The notes: a model not told the origin generated them from the letters alone. A stretch of 64,000 nt of DNA from Bacteroidales bacterium (GCA_019429365.1 JAHYJD010000004.1:1-64000); one strand, 5' to 3'; counted from the first letter of the stretch, positions 35,011 through 44,701 are shown. A program made the numbers and translations.

Positions 35011-35042
35011 AGGGGGCATCTGGTTCAGATGCCTCTTTTTTA
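35011..35042 (+). terminator. Intrinsic terminator after fadL-like gene
   Basis: GGCATCTG and CAGATGCC form a stem with a 3-nt loop (GTT), followed by TCTTTTTT. Confidence 0.88.
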
Positions 35043-35109
35043 TTGCACTGTTTATTATGTTTAATGGCGGGAATTTCCGAAATTTGAGTTAAGAATCTAT
35101 CTTAAATTC

Positions 35110-35520
35110 ATGATCAAGCAACTTGAAATATCTCTTCCTGCCTTCCCGCGCGGATTTCATCTGATCACCCGCCATATTGTCAATGCCCTGGGCGAGCTGC
35201 CAGAAACAGGTTTGCTCAATGTTTTTCTTCACCACACCTCTGCGGGACTTTGTATTAACGAAAATGCCGACCCATCGGTAATGCACGACCTGGAAACCAG
35301 TTTTAACCGCATTGCCCCCGAGCGCCTGCCCGAATACATACACACCCTGGAAGGCGACGACGACATGCCTGCCCATGTAAAATCGGCCCTCACCGGGGTT
35401 TCACTCACCATCCCCATTAGCAACGGACGCCTGAAGCTGGGTACCTGGCAGGGCATTTGCCTTTGCGAGTTCCGTAATCATGGTGGGTCCCGACGACTCA
35501 CCCTTACCATTTATAGCTAG
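35110..35520 (+). CDS. YjbQ family protein (secondary thiamine-phosphate synthase type)
   Basis: A 136-residue UPF0047/YjbQ protein. The core FLHHTSAGLCINENADPSV and HVKSALTG near the C-terminal third are the family signatures, with conserved His and Glu around a putative active site. Family members can weakly replace thiamine-phosphate synthase in E. coli, but the true role is unknown. No thiamine gene or riboswitch is nearby. Confidence 0.9.
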   Translation: MIKQLEISLPAFPRGFHLITRHIVNALGELPETGLLNVFLHHTSAGLCINENADPSVMHDLETSFNRIAPERLPEYIHTLEGDDDMPAHVKSALTGVSLTIPISNGRLKLGTWQGICLCEFRNHGGSRRLTLTIYS

Positions 35521-35605
35521 GTTTTGATCTTCTTTTCGGGGAAAAGCAAACAATAGCCTTTACAACTTGTTTTATATGCAAATATTTACCTCTTAAAATA
35601 CTCAA

Positions 35606-37735
35606 ATGTCTGAACATCTTTTCAAAAACATAGAGCTTAAGGTAGAGGGTATGAGCTGCACCAACTGTGCCCTTGGTATTAAGAAGTCGCTCGAAAAGGA
35701 AGGCTTTTCCAATGTGAATGCCGACTTTACCACCGACATGGTAACTTTTGAACTGGCCGATGAAAGCAGGTTGCCCCTTGCCGTAAAACGCATTGAGTCG
35801 CTTGGTTATTCAGTGGTTTTGCCCAACGAAGGTGAAATGGAACAGAAAAAGCCAGGTCTTTCAAGCATTGAGAAAAAGTTTTGGTTTACGGCCATTTTTA
35901 CAGTGCCGCTTATTCTTGCCATGTTTATCCCGGTGCCAATTCTGCACAACGACTTGTTTCAACTGGCCCTTACCATTCCTGTTTTTTCGGTGGGTTTCTG
36001 GCATTTCGGCCGGAGTGCTTTCAATAGCCTGCGCTCCGGTGTTACCAATATGGATGTGCTGATTTTCCTGGGCAGCACTGCCGCTTTTGTTTACAGCCTA
36101 ATTGGCACTATTAGCGGGCTGGGGCACGATTACATGTTCTACGAAACTTCGGCTTCAATTATCAGCATCGTGCTATTGGGCAATATGCTCGAGCATCGTT
36201 CAGTAAAAAAAACTACCAGCGCAGTGGACGATCTGGTTAGACTACAGAAAAACGCTGCTAAACGCATTCTGAGGTCAAGCAATGGGATTGGTGAGCAAAT
36301 TGAAGAAGTGGATGCTTCGCTCATTGAAACCGGTGAGCGGGTACTGGTCAACTCGGGTGACAAGATCCCTGTTGATGGAGAAATTTACTGGGGGCATGGC
36401 AGCATTGACGAAGGAATGATTTCGGGCGAAAGCCTGCCCGTTGATAAAACTGCCGGCGATAAAGTGGTTGGCGGAACCATATTGGTTTCGGGCAACATAA
36501 AAGTGAAAACTACCGCCACGGGAAAGGATACCGTGCTTTCGCAGATCATTGAAATGGTGCGCAGCGCCCAGCAGGATAAACCAAAACTTCAGAATCTTGC
36601 AGATAAGATCAGCGCCATTTTTGTTCCTACAGTAGTGGGGCTTGCCCTGCTTACCATGGGTGGCTGGCTGCTTTTCAGCGACCTTCCTTTCCGCGATGCC
36701 CTAATGCGCGGAGTGGCCGTGCTGGTTATTGCCTGTCCTTGTGCACTGGGTCTTGCTATTCCAACGGCTGTGGTGGTTGGGTTGGGTCGTATGGCAAAAA
36801 GTGGTATCCTGATCAAAGGAGGTTCTTCCATTGATAAATTTGCTGGAATCGATACCATAGTGTTTGATAAAACAGGCACGCTTACCACCGGAAAATTTGC
36901 CGTTAAGCGCCTGCAAACATTTAATATTTCCGAAAACGAGGCTGGTACCATTATTTATAGTCTCGAAAAGCATTCCTCTCATCCCATTGCTATTGCGCTT
37001 GCTGATCATTTCCGCGGAAGCGGCGAGATAGCATTTGAAAGCGTAACCGAAGAGAAGGGGCTTGGGATAAAGGCTTCAGGTGCGGATGGACGCACTTTCC
37101 AGGCGGGCTCGTATTCAATTGCTGCTGCGCTTACCGATGACGACTCCCATAATGTGTATCTGGTGGTGGACGGCAAACTTGCGGGCTGGCTCGACATTGA
37201 AGACGAGATTAAGCCCGAAGCTGCAGAAGCCATTCAGTTTCTGAAAAGCAAAGGGGTAAAAACCGTATTACTCAGTGGCGACCGCCGCCAGCGTTGCGAA
37301 GAAGTGGCCGAAATCCTTGGTATTGAAGAAGTTTATGCCGAGCAGTTACCCGACCAGAAACTTGATGTGATCAGCTCACTTTCGCAGTCAGGACGTGTGG
37401 GCATGGTGGGCGATGGCATAAACGATGCGCCAGCCCTGGCGCGCGCTGATGTGGGCATTAGCATGAGTGATGCCACCCAGGTGGCCGTGAAATCGGCCGA
37501 AGTGGTGCTGCTAAAGGGCAATCTTAGGCTCCTCTCAAAAGCCTTTGCTGCTACACGAACCACATTGAGAACTATCAAAGAAAACCTATTCTGGGCTTTC
37601 TTTTATAACGTGGCAGCCATACCTTTTGCCATGGCTGGATTTCTTACCCCAATGGTGGCAGCTGCTGCAATGGCGTTTTCCGACATTATCGTGGTGGGTA
37701 ACTCCCTCCGGCTAAAAAGAAGAAAACTGAAGTAA
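35606..37735 (+). CDS. copA: Copper-transporting P-type ATPase
   Basis: A 709-residue P1B-ATPase that exports Cu(I). It has a single N-terminal metal-binding domain with GMSCTNC (C18, C21), the actuator loop SGES near residue 273-276, the transmembrane CPC at 377-379, the phosphorylation site D421-KTGTLT, the HP dipeptide of SSHPIA, and GDGINDAPALA. The order and the CPC motif fit the CopA class. Many Bacteroidota members carry the same single HMA domain. No copper chaperone or CopY-type regulator is adjacent; the BlaI-type repressor at 32.9 kb is separated by three genes' worth of sequence. Confidence 0.93.
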   Translation: MSEHLFKNIELKVEGMSCTNCALGIKKSLEKEGFSNVNADFTTDMVTFELADESRLPLAVKRIESLGYSVVLPNEGEMEQKKPGLSSIEKKFWFTAIFTVPLILAMFIPVPILHNDLFQLALTIPVFSVGFWHFGRSAFNSLRSGVTNMDVLIFLGSTAAFVYSLIGTISGLGHDYMFYETSASIISIVLLGNMLEHRSVKKTTSAVDDLVRLQKNAAKRILRSSNGIGEQIEEVDASLIETGERVLVNSGDKIPVDGEIYWGHGSIDEGMISGESLPVDKTAGDKVVGGTILVSGNIKVKTTATGKDTVLSQIIEMVRSAQQDKPKLQNLADKISAIFVPTVVGLALLTMGGWLLFSDLPFRDALMRGVAVLVIACPCALGLAIPTAVVVGLGRMAKSGILIKGGSSIDKFAGIDTIVFDKTGTLTTGKFAVKRLQTFNISENEAGTIIYSLEKHSSHPIAIALADHFRGSGEIAFESVTEEKGLGIKASGADGRTFQAGSYSIAAALTDDDSHNVYLVVDGKLAGWLDIEDEIKPEAAEAIQFLKSKGVKTVLLSGDRRQRCEEVAEILGIEEVYAEQLPDQKLDVISSLSQSGRVGMVGDGINDAPALARADVGISMSDATQVAVKSAEVVLLKGNLRLLSKAFAATRTTLRTIKENLFWAFFYNVAAIPFAMAGFLTPMVAAAAMAFSDIIVVGNSLRLKRRKLK

Positions 37736-37769
37736 AAAAAAGCCCCGGAAATTTTCCAGGGCTTTTTTA
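37734..37769. terminator. Bidirectional terminator between copA and rho
   Basis: AAAAAAGCCCCGGAA and TTCCAGGGCTTTTTT form a stem with one mismatch and A/T-runs on both sides, serving the two converging genes. Confidence 0.88.
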
Positions 37770-37783
37770 ATTGAACGGTTTGA

Positions 37784-39814
37784 TTATCCATTCATTGACA
37801 TCAGAAACTCTTCGTTGCTCTTGGTATGCTTAATGCGGTCGAGCAGAAACTCCATGGCTTCCATGGGCGTCATGTCGTTTATGAATTTACGTAAAACCCA
37901 AATGCGGTTCATCATGTCTTTGTCGAGCAGCAGGTCTTCGCGGCGGGTACCTGAGGATACGATGTCGATGGAAGGGAATATACGTTTGTTCGACAGTCGG
38001 CGGTCGAGTTGAAGTTCCATATTTCCTGTTCCCTTAAACTCCTCAAAGATTACTTCATCCATTTTGGAGCCAGTGTCGATCAGGGCGGTGGCTATGATAG
38101 AAAGTGAACCGCCATTTTCGATGTTGCGGGCTGCACCGAAGAACCGTTTGGGTTTGTGCAGGGCGTTGGCGTCCACACCACCCGAAAGGACCTTACCGGA
38201 GGCAGGTGCTACGGTGTTGAATGCGCGGGCCAGGCGTGTGATGCTGTCGAGCAGAATGACTACGTCGTGACCGCATTCTACCATACGCTTTGCTTTTTCA
38301 AGTACAATACTTGCCACTTTCACATGCCTTTCGGCGGGCTCATCGAAGGTGGAGGAAATCACTTCGGCCTTCACATTCCGGGCCATTTCGGTAACTTCCT
38401 CGGGTCGTTCATCAACCAGAAGCACGATCAGATAGGCTTCGGGGTGGTTGGCAGCAATGGCGTTTGCAATATCCTGCAGAAGAATAGTTTTACCGGTTTT
38501 GGGCTGTGCCACGATCAGTCCGCGTTGTCCCTTGCCTATGGGCGAAAACATATCAATTACACGGCACGAAAGTGTTTCGCTCGAATGCCCGGTAAGATTA
38601 AACTTTTCATCCGGGAACAATGGTGTAAGGAAGTCGAAAGGAACCCTGTCGCGCACCACTGCTGGGTCGCGGCCGTTAATTTTTTCCACTTTAATAAGCG
38701 GAAAATACTTTTCATTTTCTTTAGGGGGGCGAATGCCACCACGAACGGTGTCGCCGGTTTTCAAACCAAAAAGTTTAATCTGGCTTTGCGAAACGTAAAT
38801 GTCGTCGGGGGAATTCAGGTAGTTATAATCCGAGGAGCGCATAAATCCGTAGCCATCGGGCATGATTTCGAGTACCCCTTCGGCAATGATGATGCCATCA
38901 AATTCATAAATTGGTTCGCCTGTGCGACGGTCGAAACCTTTTGGTTTAAATTGGTCCTTCTCCTGTGATTGAGTATCGCCGTTTTCAGATTTTTGTTCCT
39001 CCTTTGGCGTTTCTTTGGTTTCGGGATTTTTTTTAATAACCTCTGGTGCTTCTGCGCGCTGGTTGCTTTCGTTTATTACCTCACCCTCTTCAATCAGGTT
39101 GGTGGGTTCTTTGGTAAGCTCGTCTTCCAGGGGCACTTTTTTGCTTGCTTCCTGATCGCTGGGGCGCTGGTGGCGGTTTGCGTGCACTCCAGCCGGCCGT
39201 GGTTCGCGCTGTTGGGAATCGCGCTGTTGGGGATCGCGCTGTTGGGGATCGCGCTGTTGGGGATCGCGCTGCTGGGGATCTCGTTGTTGGGGGTCGCGTG
39301 GCTTTTGCTGGTCGCGTTTTTCCCATGGCGGACGCTGCTGGTTGCGCTGATCGGGGCGTTGCTGGTTGTCGCGTTGCTGGTTGTCTCTTTGTTGGTTGTC
39401 CCGTGGTCGATTATCGCGGGGTTGATTATCGCGGGGTTGCTGCCGTTGTTCCTGGTTGTCGCGCGGTCCACGTTGTGCCTGGGGTTCCTGTTTTTCGCGG
39501 GGTTCCTGTGTTTCGCGTTTTTCTTTGGGCTCCTGTGGTTCACGTTTCCCTTTGGCATCGCGCTTGTTTTTATCGTCGCGCCTTTCGGCCGTTGAGGAAC
39601 CGGCAGGAATGCGTTTTCGGGGGCGCTGGCCAGCCGCGTCCAGACTATTTTCTGTTTTAAGCGTTTCCGCGGGGGGATTTACCGCCTGGGCATCGAGAAT
39701 CTGATAAATAAGATCCTGTTTCTTGTAAGACTCAACCCTTTTTATTTTCAACTCCTTGGCAATTTCGCGGAGCTCGGTGAGCAGCTTACTGTTTAATGCA
39801 ACAATGTCATACAT
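37784..39814 (-). CDS. rho: Transcription termination factor Rho with long disordered insertion
   Basis: Rho is the hexameric RNA-dependent ATPase that ends transcription. The Rho_N helices span 1-45, the cold-shock RNA-binding domain about 305-375, and the RecA-like motor about 400-676, with VAQPKTGKT (Walker A; Thr replaces the usual Ala), [10 protein letters not shown] and [11 protein letters not shown]. Between them, residues 46-300 are low-complexity and charged. They include RDNQ-type repeats (118-153) and five or more QQRDP repeats (176-200), so the protein is about 250 residues longer than E. coli Rho (419). Comparable disordered Rho insertions in gut Bacteroides have been linked to phase separation. 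Confidence 0.97.
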   Translation of the reverse strand: MYDIVALNSKLLTELREIAKELKIKRVESYKKQDLIYQILDAQAVNPPAETLKTENSLDAAGQRPRKRIPAGSSTAERRDDKNKRDAKGKREPQEPKEKRETQEPREKQEPQAQRGPRDNQEQRQQPRDNQPRDNRPRDNQQRDNQQRDNQQRPDQRNQQRPPWEKRDQQKPRDPQQRDPQQRDPQQRDPQQRDPQQRDSQQREPRPAGVHANRHQRPSDQEASKKVPLEDELTKEPTNLIEEGEVINESNQRAEAPEVIKKNPETKETPKEEQKSENGDTQSQEKDQFKPKGFDRRTGEPIYEFDGIIIAEGVLEIMPDGYGFMRSSDYNYLNSPDDIYVSQSQIKLFGLKTGDTVRGGIRPPKENEKYFPLIKVEKINGRDPAVVRDRVPFDFLTPLFPDEKFNLTGHSSETLSCRVIDMFSPIGKGQRGLIVAQPKTGKTILLQDIANAIAANHPEAYLIVLLVDERPEEVTEMARNVKAEVISSTFDEPAERHVKVASIVLEKAKRMVECGHDVVILLDSITRLARAFNTVAPASGKVLSGGVDANALHKPKRFFGAARNIENGGSLSIIATALIDTGSKMDEVIFEEFKGTGNMELQLDRRLSNKRIFPSIDIVSSGTRREDLLLDKDMMNRIWVLRKFINDMTPMEAMEFLLDRIKHTKSNEEFLMSMNG
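39206..39298. repeat. 15-bp tandem repeat inside rho
   Basis: The unit GGGATCGCGCTGTTG is repeated about six times with small changes and encodes QQRDP on the minus strand. A second, looser repeat (GGTTGTCGCGTTGCT-like, encoding RDNQ) lies at 39356-39463. In-frame 15-bp units allow the length to vary without a frameshift. Confidence 0.9.
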
Positions 39815-40157
39815 ATATTACTGTGATAAAATGATTATTCTTTTATTTTTTTTCTTTCTAAACAAATACGAAAAAAACCGGGGAAATTGCTTTAGCCTGA
39901 ATGCTGGCAATGCCCATTTTAAGCGCATCAGCCGGGGCTGCAACCTGATATAAACAAAGGCTTATGGTATTATTTAAAAGAAAAATTCAGAAACGAACGA
40001 AGGAATTGAAGTGCAAATATAAATATAATTTGAATTACAAAAAAATATTACGTCTTTTAATACAGGTGAGCCTGCTATTAGTTAAAGAGGTATGTTTTTA
40101 TTGTATGTAACATTTTTATACTTTTGCATAAATCTGAACCCATAAAACCCCAAAACT
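39815..40157. promoter_or_regulatory. Divergent promoter region of rho and the DUF4293 gene
   Basis: This 343-bp gap holds a minus-strand -7 box TATATTTG at 40014-40021 for rho, giving an untranslated leader of about 190 nt. A plus-strand TACTTTTG at 40119-40126 serves the DUF4293 gene. The leader is AT-rich with a GC-rich patch around 39900-39950. No known riboswitch was recognised. Confidence 0.5.
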
Positions 40158-40628
40158 ATGCTTCAGCGCATTCAGTCTGTTTTTCTTACCCTGGTGTTAG
40201 TATTTGCTGTGCTTTTTGTGTTTTTGCCGCTTGGAAAGTTCGACCTTGAAGGGCTGAAAATTGCCCTGAAGGTAACAGGCCTCGAAAGCTCAGCCAATAT
40301 CCCTGCGGAGTTCGGTCAGAGTTGGTATGGTTATGTGCTTTTAATTCTGGTGTTTGGTATTATGGTGCTGACCGTTTTTTCCATTTTTCAGTTTAAGCGC
40401 CGGTTGTACCAGATTCAGCTCGGAAAGTTTAATATTTTATTGCACGTTGGACTTGTGGTTACGGCATTCTTTTTTACAGATCAGTGGCAAGACAACCTGC
40501 CCAATCTGCCCTTTAGCTATGGGGCCGGAATAGTCCTCCCGTTGGTGGCCATGATACTGATTTTAATGGCTAACCGGGCCATAAAAAAGGATGATGAGCT
40601 GGTGCGCTCAGCCGACCGCATCCGCTGA
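40158..40628 (+). CDS. DUF4293 family membrane protein
   Basis: A 156-residue protein with four membrane helices, starting MLQRIQSVFLTLV, as expected of DUF4293, a family found in Bacteroidota. Function unknown. Its position divergent from rho is one I associate with the phylum. It converges on the racemase-like gene with no gap and no terminator. Confidence 0.88.
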   Translation: MLQRIQSVFLTLVLVFAVLFVFLPLGKFDLEGLKIALKVTGLESSANIPAEFGQSWYGYVLLILVFGIMVLTVFSIFQFKRRLYQIQLGKFNILLHVGLVVTAFFFTDQWQDNLPNLPFSYGAGIVLPLVAMILILMANRAIKKDDELVRSADRIR

Positions 40629-41702
40629 TCAGTCCTCCATTCTTTTGATAATATAATCAGAGTTGAAGAGCCCCAGGGCTCCCATGTACTTTAGCTTGAA
40701 CTTTATAAAGTCGCCAACCTTATACTTTTTCGGGTTGGTGCCCAGGTCAATTACCAAAATGTCTGAGCTGGCCCCGGCAATTTTCAGGTTTTTGTCCTGT
40801 GGTATCAGGAAATCGGGCGTTATGTCAAGCAAGCCAATGTCGAGCAAAGCCCTGAAAGAAGTCTTTCCGTAATCTTCACTTTTTATTTCGTAAGTCTCTC
40901 CGGAAGGGTTTTCCTGCATCACGCCCTCGGGCACCAGGGGCTTTTCCTGCAACTCTATAATCTCCGCCTTGGTAATAATCACATCGTCCTTCATGCCCTT
41001 TATGGTTTTTCCGGTAAACAGGTTGGCGCCAAAAAAGAGGGTTTCGCCAACCCTGAGGTGATTAACCCCGGCAGGAATTTGTTTTTTGAAAAGCAAGGGT
41101 ATGGTGACCGAAGAGCCACCCGAGATCCATTTTATTTTTTTGTTAAACCTCAGTTCTATGATTTGTTTGTAGAGGCTCAACTGAACCAGCTTGTCGTGCG
41201 ATGGCATTACGCCGTAAAGGCAGTTGAGGTTGGTGCCCAGGCCGATAATCTCCAGGTTGGGCAGGCGAAATACCTTTTCGTAAAACTCCACAAGGTTTTC
41301 ACCCAGCACGCCTTCGCGCAAATCGCCCATCTCCACCATGATTATGGCTTTGTGCTGCCTGCCCTGCTTAACGGCTTCTTTCGAAATCAATTCGAGGGTA
41401 TGGTAGTCGGTATTAAAGCTCACATCAGCATATTTAACCAGGCTGCGAATGCTGCGCCGGGGCGGGGGCTTAATGTAAACCGTTTGAACATCGGGAGCAA
41501 GTTGCTTAATGTGTTTTAGATTGCTAATGCGCGAATCGTGCAACTCCTTTACACCCAGATCGATAAGTTCTTTCAGGAAAAGCTTGTTGCCACAGAGCAG
41601 TTTCGAAACTATGCCCCATTCAATATTGTTACTTTCCAGCAGGTTTTGCAGGAATTCAAAATTGTGCCGGAGCTTGCTTCGACTTAAACTAATTTCTGCC
41701 AT
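40629..41702 (-). CDS. Ornithine/alanine racemase-like PLP enzyme
   Basis: A 357-residue protein of the alanine racemase N-terminal (fold type III) superfamily, closest in pattern to the Orr/YhfX group. The PLP Lys is in IVSKLLCGN near residue 34. VEMGDLREGV, GLGTNLNC and SGGSSVT follow in family order, and HLRVGETLFFG ends the barrel. Ornithine racemase is the best-studied member and would fit an ornithine-using organism, but the substrate is inferred. The gene lies just downstream of a GNAT acetyltransferase gene (14-bp gap), so the two are probably co-transcribed. Confidence 0.85.
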   Translation of the reverse strand: MAEISLSRSKLRHNFEFLQNLLESNNIEWGIVSKLLCGNKLFLKELIDLGVKELHDSRISNLKHIKQLAPDVQTVYIKPPPRRSIRSLVKYADVSFNTDYHTLELISKEAVKQGRQHKAIIMVEMGDLREGVLGENLVEFYEKVFRLPNLEIIGLGTNLNCLYGVMPSHDKLVQLSLYKQIIELRFNKKIKWISGGSSVTIPLLFKKQIPAGVNHLRVGETLFFGANLFTGKTIKGMKDDVIITKAEIIELQEKPLVPEGVMQENPSGETYEIKSEDYGKTSFRALLDIGLLDITPDFLIPQDKNLKIAGASSDILVIDLGTNPKKYKVGDFIKFKLKYMGALGLFNSDYIIKRMED

Positions 41703-41716
41703 TACTTTTTGGGGAA

Positions 41717-42154
41717 TTAGCGCATTAGGCGCATTTCAAGGTATTTGCTGGTAAATCCAAGTTTTTCGTAAAGGAAACGGGCCGGATTTTCGGGCTCCAC
41801 GTGCAGCTTAATACTTCCTTCGGCCTGGTCGAAGGTTTTTTGCATCAGGGTTTTTCCAAGCCCTTTGCCGCGGTAATCTTTGTGCACTGCAATATAAACC
41901 AGGATATTCTCAGGAATATAGCCAGCCATACCGGTTTTGTTTACCACAACGGCTCCGGCCACTTTTTCGTTTTCTTTGGCTACAACAACAAAGCCACCAA
42001 ATTTGGTTTTTTCGTCCATGGCAAAGTCGATGCAGCGCATAATAGCTCCATGCTCGTCGCCAAACTGATCGAGGTGTTCGAAAAGGAAATCTGCTACTTC
42101 TTTTTTCTGAGCATGAGAAATATTATCCTTTGGTGTGTAAATCTGGTAATCCAT
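41717..42154 (-). CDS. GNAT family N-acetyltransferase
   Basis: A 145-residue acetyl-CoA-dependent N-acetyltransferase. The acetyl-CoA loop is in VHKDYRGKGLGKTLMQK, and the last strand has NPARFLYEKLGF, typical of GNAT. The substrate is unknown. It sits between an SSS symporter gene (7-bp gap upstream) and the racemase-like gene (14 bp downstream), all on the minus strand, so the three form a likely operon for taking up and converting an amino compound. Confidence 0.9.
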   Translation of the reverse strand: MDYQIYTPKDNISHAQKKEVADFLFEHLDQFGDEHGAIMRCIDFAMDEKTKFGGFVVVAKENEKVAGAVVVNKTGMAGYIPENILVYIAVHKDYRGKGLGKTLMQKTFDQAEGSIKLHVEPENPARFLYEKLGFTSKYLEMRLMR

Positions 42155-42161
42155 AATGTGT

Positions 42162-43586
42162 TTATTTTTTTAGCAAGTTAATAATTAAAAAGGTTAAAAA
42201 GGAGATGCTAATGCCAAAAATGTTGGCATCAAGTCCCAGTGGCAGGTCCCAACGGCCAGCTATCAGGGTTATGGTGGTGCCGCCTCCCAGCAACATGGCC
42301 CAGAATGCAGCGGCGTTTGATGGGTGTTTCATAAAAAGGGCGCCAATTACAGGCACGAACAATCCAGAGACCATAAAAGCATAACTGTACAGCATCAATT
42401 CAAGAACGTTTGGCATTACAGATGCCAGCATCAATGCCAGCACACCGAGCACCAGGGTAAGTGCCTGGGAAATGAGCAAGAATTTTTTCTTTCCGGTAAT
42501 ATTTTTGGTCCACCTGGAGAGAATATCCGTGAGGAAATTTCCTGAAGAAGCCATCAGGCAACTGTCGGCGGTAGACATTATTGCCGAAAAATAAGCAGCC
42601 ATCATTAGCCCCATTAGGCCAACGGGCAAAACAGTCCTGAGCAACAAGGGCAAACCCATTTCAGCATCAATTTCGCTGGCGGTTGCGTATCCAAGGTATT
42701 CAAACAATCCCTGCGAAACAGCCACCCGGGCAAACAAACCCAGCAAAACGCCCATAAAAGCCATAATGGGCCATTCGAAAAGGCCTGCCACAAACCAGGC
42801 TTTTTGCGCTTCGCGCTTGTTGCGCGATGCATAAATGCGCTGGTAGAGGGTCATACCCACAAACCAAATCGGAATAATGGTCACCCCCCAGTTGAGCAAT
42901 TGTTGCCAGCTAATGTTGGCCAGGCTAAAAAATTTGGCTGGCAGCGCAGCACTGATCCCTTCCATGCCACCCAGGCTGAAAAATGCAACCGGGATGCCAA
43001 TAAAAATGAGCCCGACCATTAAAATAATCCACTGAATGGTGTCGGTGTAAATGACCGCTTTTATGCCACCCATGGCCGTGTAAATGATCACAATAACACC
43101 CATGATGATCAGGGCCGTTTGTAAGTCGAGTTGAATAAAAGTGGCTGATGCCAGTTTGGCCCCTGCCAGTATTTGTGAGCTGGTAAAGCCAAGATAGCCG
43201 ATGGCTGAAATGATACCCGCCATAAGGGCCACCCGCTTGTTGTAAAAACTACCCAAAAATTGCGGAAACGTAAATAAACTTCTTGTTTGCTCCAGTTTTT
43301 TTACTCTTGGAATGAGCAAAACAGCGCTAAGCCAGGCACCAAGCAAACCGGTAAATAGCATCCATGAGCCCGCAATGCCCATAATAAACCCAAGACCTCC
43401 AAGTCCAATGGAAAATCCCCCGCCCACATCGGTGGCTACCACCGACAGCCCTATATGCCAGCTTCCAATTTTTCGGCCACCCACATAATAGTCTTCAATG
43501 CCCTTATTTAGCAGGAGAAAACGTACTCCTATCCCGATTACTGCAAACATGTAAACGGAAAAAATGAGCAGGTCAATAAAATGCAT
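42162..43586 (-). CDS. Sodium:solute symporter (SSS) family protein
   Basis: A 474-residue protein with about 13 membrane segments. DYYVGGRKIGSWHIGLSVVATDVGG near the N-terminus and AAYFSAIMSTADSCLMASS in the second half (Na+-site Ser/Thr) are hallmark SSS motifs. The substrate is unknown. It is the first gene of a likely operon with GNAT and the racemase-like enzyme. A -7 box TATCTTTG at 43615-43622 (minus) drives it. Confidence 0.9.
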   Translation of the reverse strand: MHFIDLLIFSVYMFAVIGIGVRFLLLNKGIEDYYVGGRKIGSWHIGLSVVATDVGGGFSIGLGGLGFIMGIAGSWMLFTGLLGAWLSAVLLIPRVKKLEQTRSLFTFPQFLGSFYNKRVALMAGIISAIGYLGFTSSQILAGAKLASATFIQLDLQTALIIMGVIVIIYTAMGGIKAVIYTDTIQWIILMVGLIFIGIPVAFFSLGGMEGISAALPAKFFSLANISWQQLLNWGVTIIPIWFVGMTLYQRIYASRNKREAQKAWFVAGLFEWPIMAFMGVLLGLFARVAVSQGLFEYLGYATASEIDAEMGLPLLLRTVLPVGLMGLMMAAYFSAIMSTADSCLMASSGNFLTDILSRWTKNITGKKKFLLISQALTLVLGVLALMLASVMPNVLELMLYSYAFMVSGLFVPVIGALFMKHPSNAAAFWAMLLGGGTTITLIAGRWDLPLGLDANIFGISISFLTFLIINLLKK

Positions 43587-43614
43587 TAGATTTTTTTACA
43601 GACATTTAGATTTG

Positions 43615-43622
43615 CAAAGATA
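43615..43622 (-). promoter_or_regulatory. Bacteroidota -7 box for the SSS operon
   Basis: The minus strand reads TATCTTTG, 28 bp upstream of the ATG at 43586. Confidence 0.45.
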
Positions 43623-43732
43623 ATAATATATACTAAAAAATCAAATTACATGTATTAGTAAGCTGAAAAACAGTTAATTATAAAAGGATATGATTAAATA
43701 ATAAAACAAAAAGGAAAAAGGTTTATTTGGTT

Positions 43733-43740
43733 TACTTTTG
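43733..43740 (+). promoter_or_regulatory. Bacteroidota -7 box for the TIGR01212 gene
   Basis: TACTTTTG matches TAnnTTTG. It overlaps the longest possible reading frame (TTG at 43727), so translation should begin further down. Confidence 0.45.
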
Positions 43741-43756
43741 TAGAAAAGAAGTCATT

Positions 43757-44701
43757 TTGATCTTTCCATGGGGCAATACGAGGCGCTTTAACTCCTGGGC
43801 CGACCAATGCAAGCAGCTTTATGGAAGCCGCGTGCAGCGCGTTTCGGTCAATGCCGGTTTTACTTGCCCCAATCGCGATGGTACGGTAGGAACCGGAGGA
43901 TGCACTTTTTGCAACAACGAAGGTTTTAGCCCCTCTTATTGCCATCCAGGTACACCCATTTTGCAACAACTCGATCAGGGTATTTCTTTTTTGAGGAAGC
44001 GCTATAAAAACCCCGAAATTTTTGTGGCCTATTTCCAGGCCTATACCAACACCCATGGTTCGCTTGAGCACCTTAAAGCAATTTATGGGCAGGCCTTGTC
44101 GCATCCAGAAATTCGCGGACTGGCCATTGGCACGCGCCCGGATTGTGTGGATGAAGAAAAACTGGATTATTTCGCCAGCCTCGACAGGGATTATTTTATT
44201 ACGGTGGAATACGGGCTGGAATCGTGTTACAATAAAACCCTCCTCAGGGTAAATCGCGGCCATACCTTCGAGCAGAGTGTAAAGGCCATTGAGTTGACTG
44301 CCTCGCGGGGGCTGCATACCGGGGTGCATATCATTTTTGGCCTGCCGGGCGAAGACCGCATTCAAATGCTCGATCAGGCCGCAATGCTTTCGAATTTACC
44401 AATCAACACCATTAAGTTTCATCAGTTGCAAATCGTAAAAGGGACGCCTATGGCTCTCGAATATGCAAAGAATCCGGAGCATTTTCATCTTTTTACCCTT
44501 GAGGAATACGTGGATTTTATCGTTTCTTTTGCGGAAAGGCTGAGGCCCGGCATTAGCATTGAGCGATTTTCGGGTGAAGTTCCGCCGGCCTTCAATGCCG
44601 GAAAAAACTGGGGAGGTATTCGCAGCGACCAGGTGATTCATCTTATTGAAAAAAAGATGCTTGAGCTAAACACCTGGCAGGGGCGTCTTTGGGGCTATTG
44701 A
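43757..44701 (+). CDS. TIGR01212 family radical SAM protein
   Basis: A radical SAM enzyme of about 314 residues. The cluster cysteines lie in FTCPNRDGTVGTGGCTFCNN, an 11-residue gap between the first two Cys instead of the usual three, which is diagnostic of this YhcC-like family. GTRPDCVDEE, EYGLESC and HIIFGLPGE are further signatures. The substrate is unknown. The family normally starts M-x-x-PWG-x-x-RRFNS; the matching codon here is a TTG at 43757, just after a -7 box. A longer frame from TTG 43727 is less likely. Confidence 0.88.
   Translation: MIFPWGNTRRFNSWADQCKQLYGSRVQRVSVNAGFTCPNRDGTVGTGGCTFCNNEGFSPSYCHPGTPILQQLDQGISFLRKRYKNPEIFVAYFQAYTNTHGSLEHLKAIYGQALSHPEIRGLAIGTRPDCVDEEKLDYFASLDRDYFITVEYGLESCYNKTLLRVNRGHTFEQSVKAIELTASRGLHTGVHIIFGLPGEDRIQMLDQAAMLSNLPINTIKFHQLQIVKGTPMALEYAKNPEHFHLFTLEEYVDFIVSFAERLRPGISIERFSGEVPPAFNAGKNWGGIRSDQVIHLIEKKMLELNTWQGRLWGY

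Noticed and set aside
35011..35109. Thiamine (TPP) riboswitch upstream of the YjbQ gene
   Set aside because: The gap holds only the fadL terminator and AT-rich sequence; none of the conserved TPP-riboswitch core is visible.
39206..39463. CRISPR-like array
   Set aside because: The repeats are 15-bp in-frame coding units within rho, with no unique spacers and no cas genes.
38156..39595. Long plus-strand open frames (270 and 208 residues) opposite rho
   Set aside because: They are antisense to a well-supported rho gene. The second is an artefact of the repeat region, giving monotonous hydrophobic repeats; no promoter or family match.
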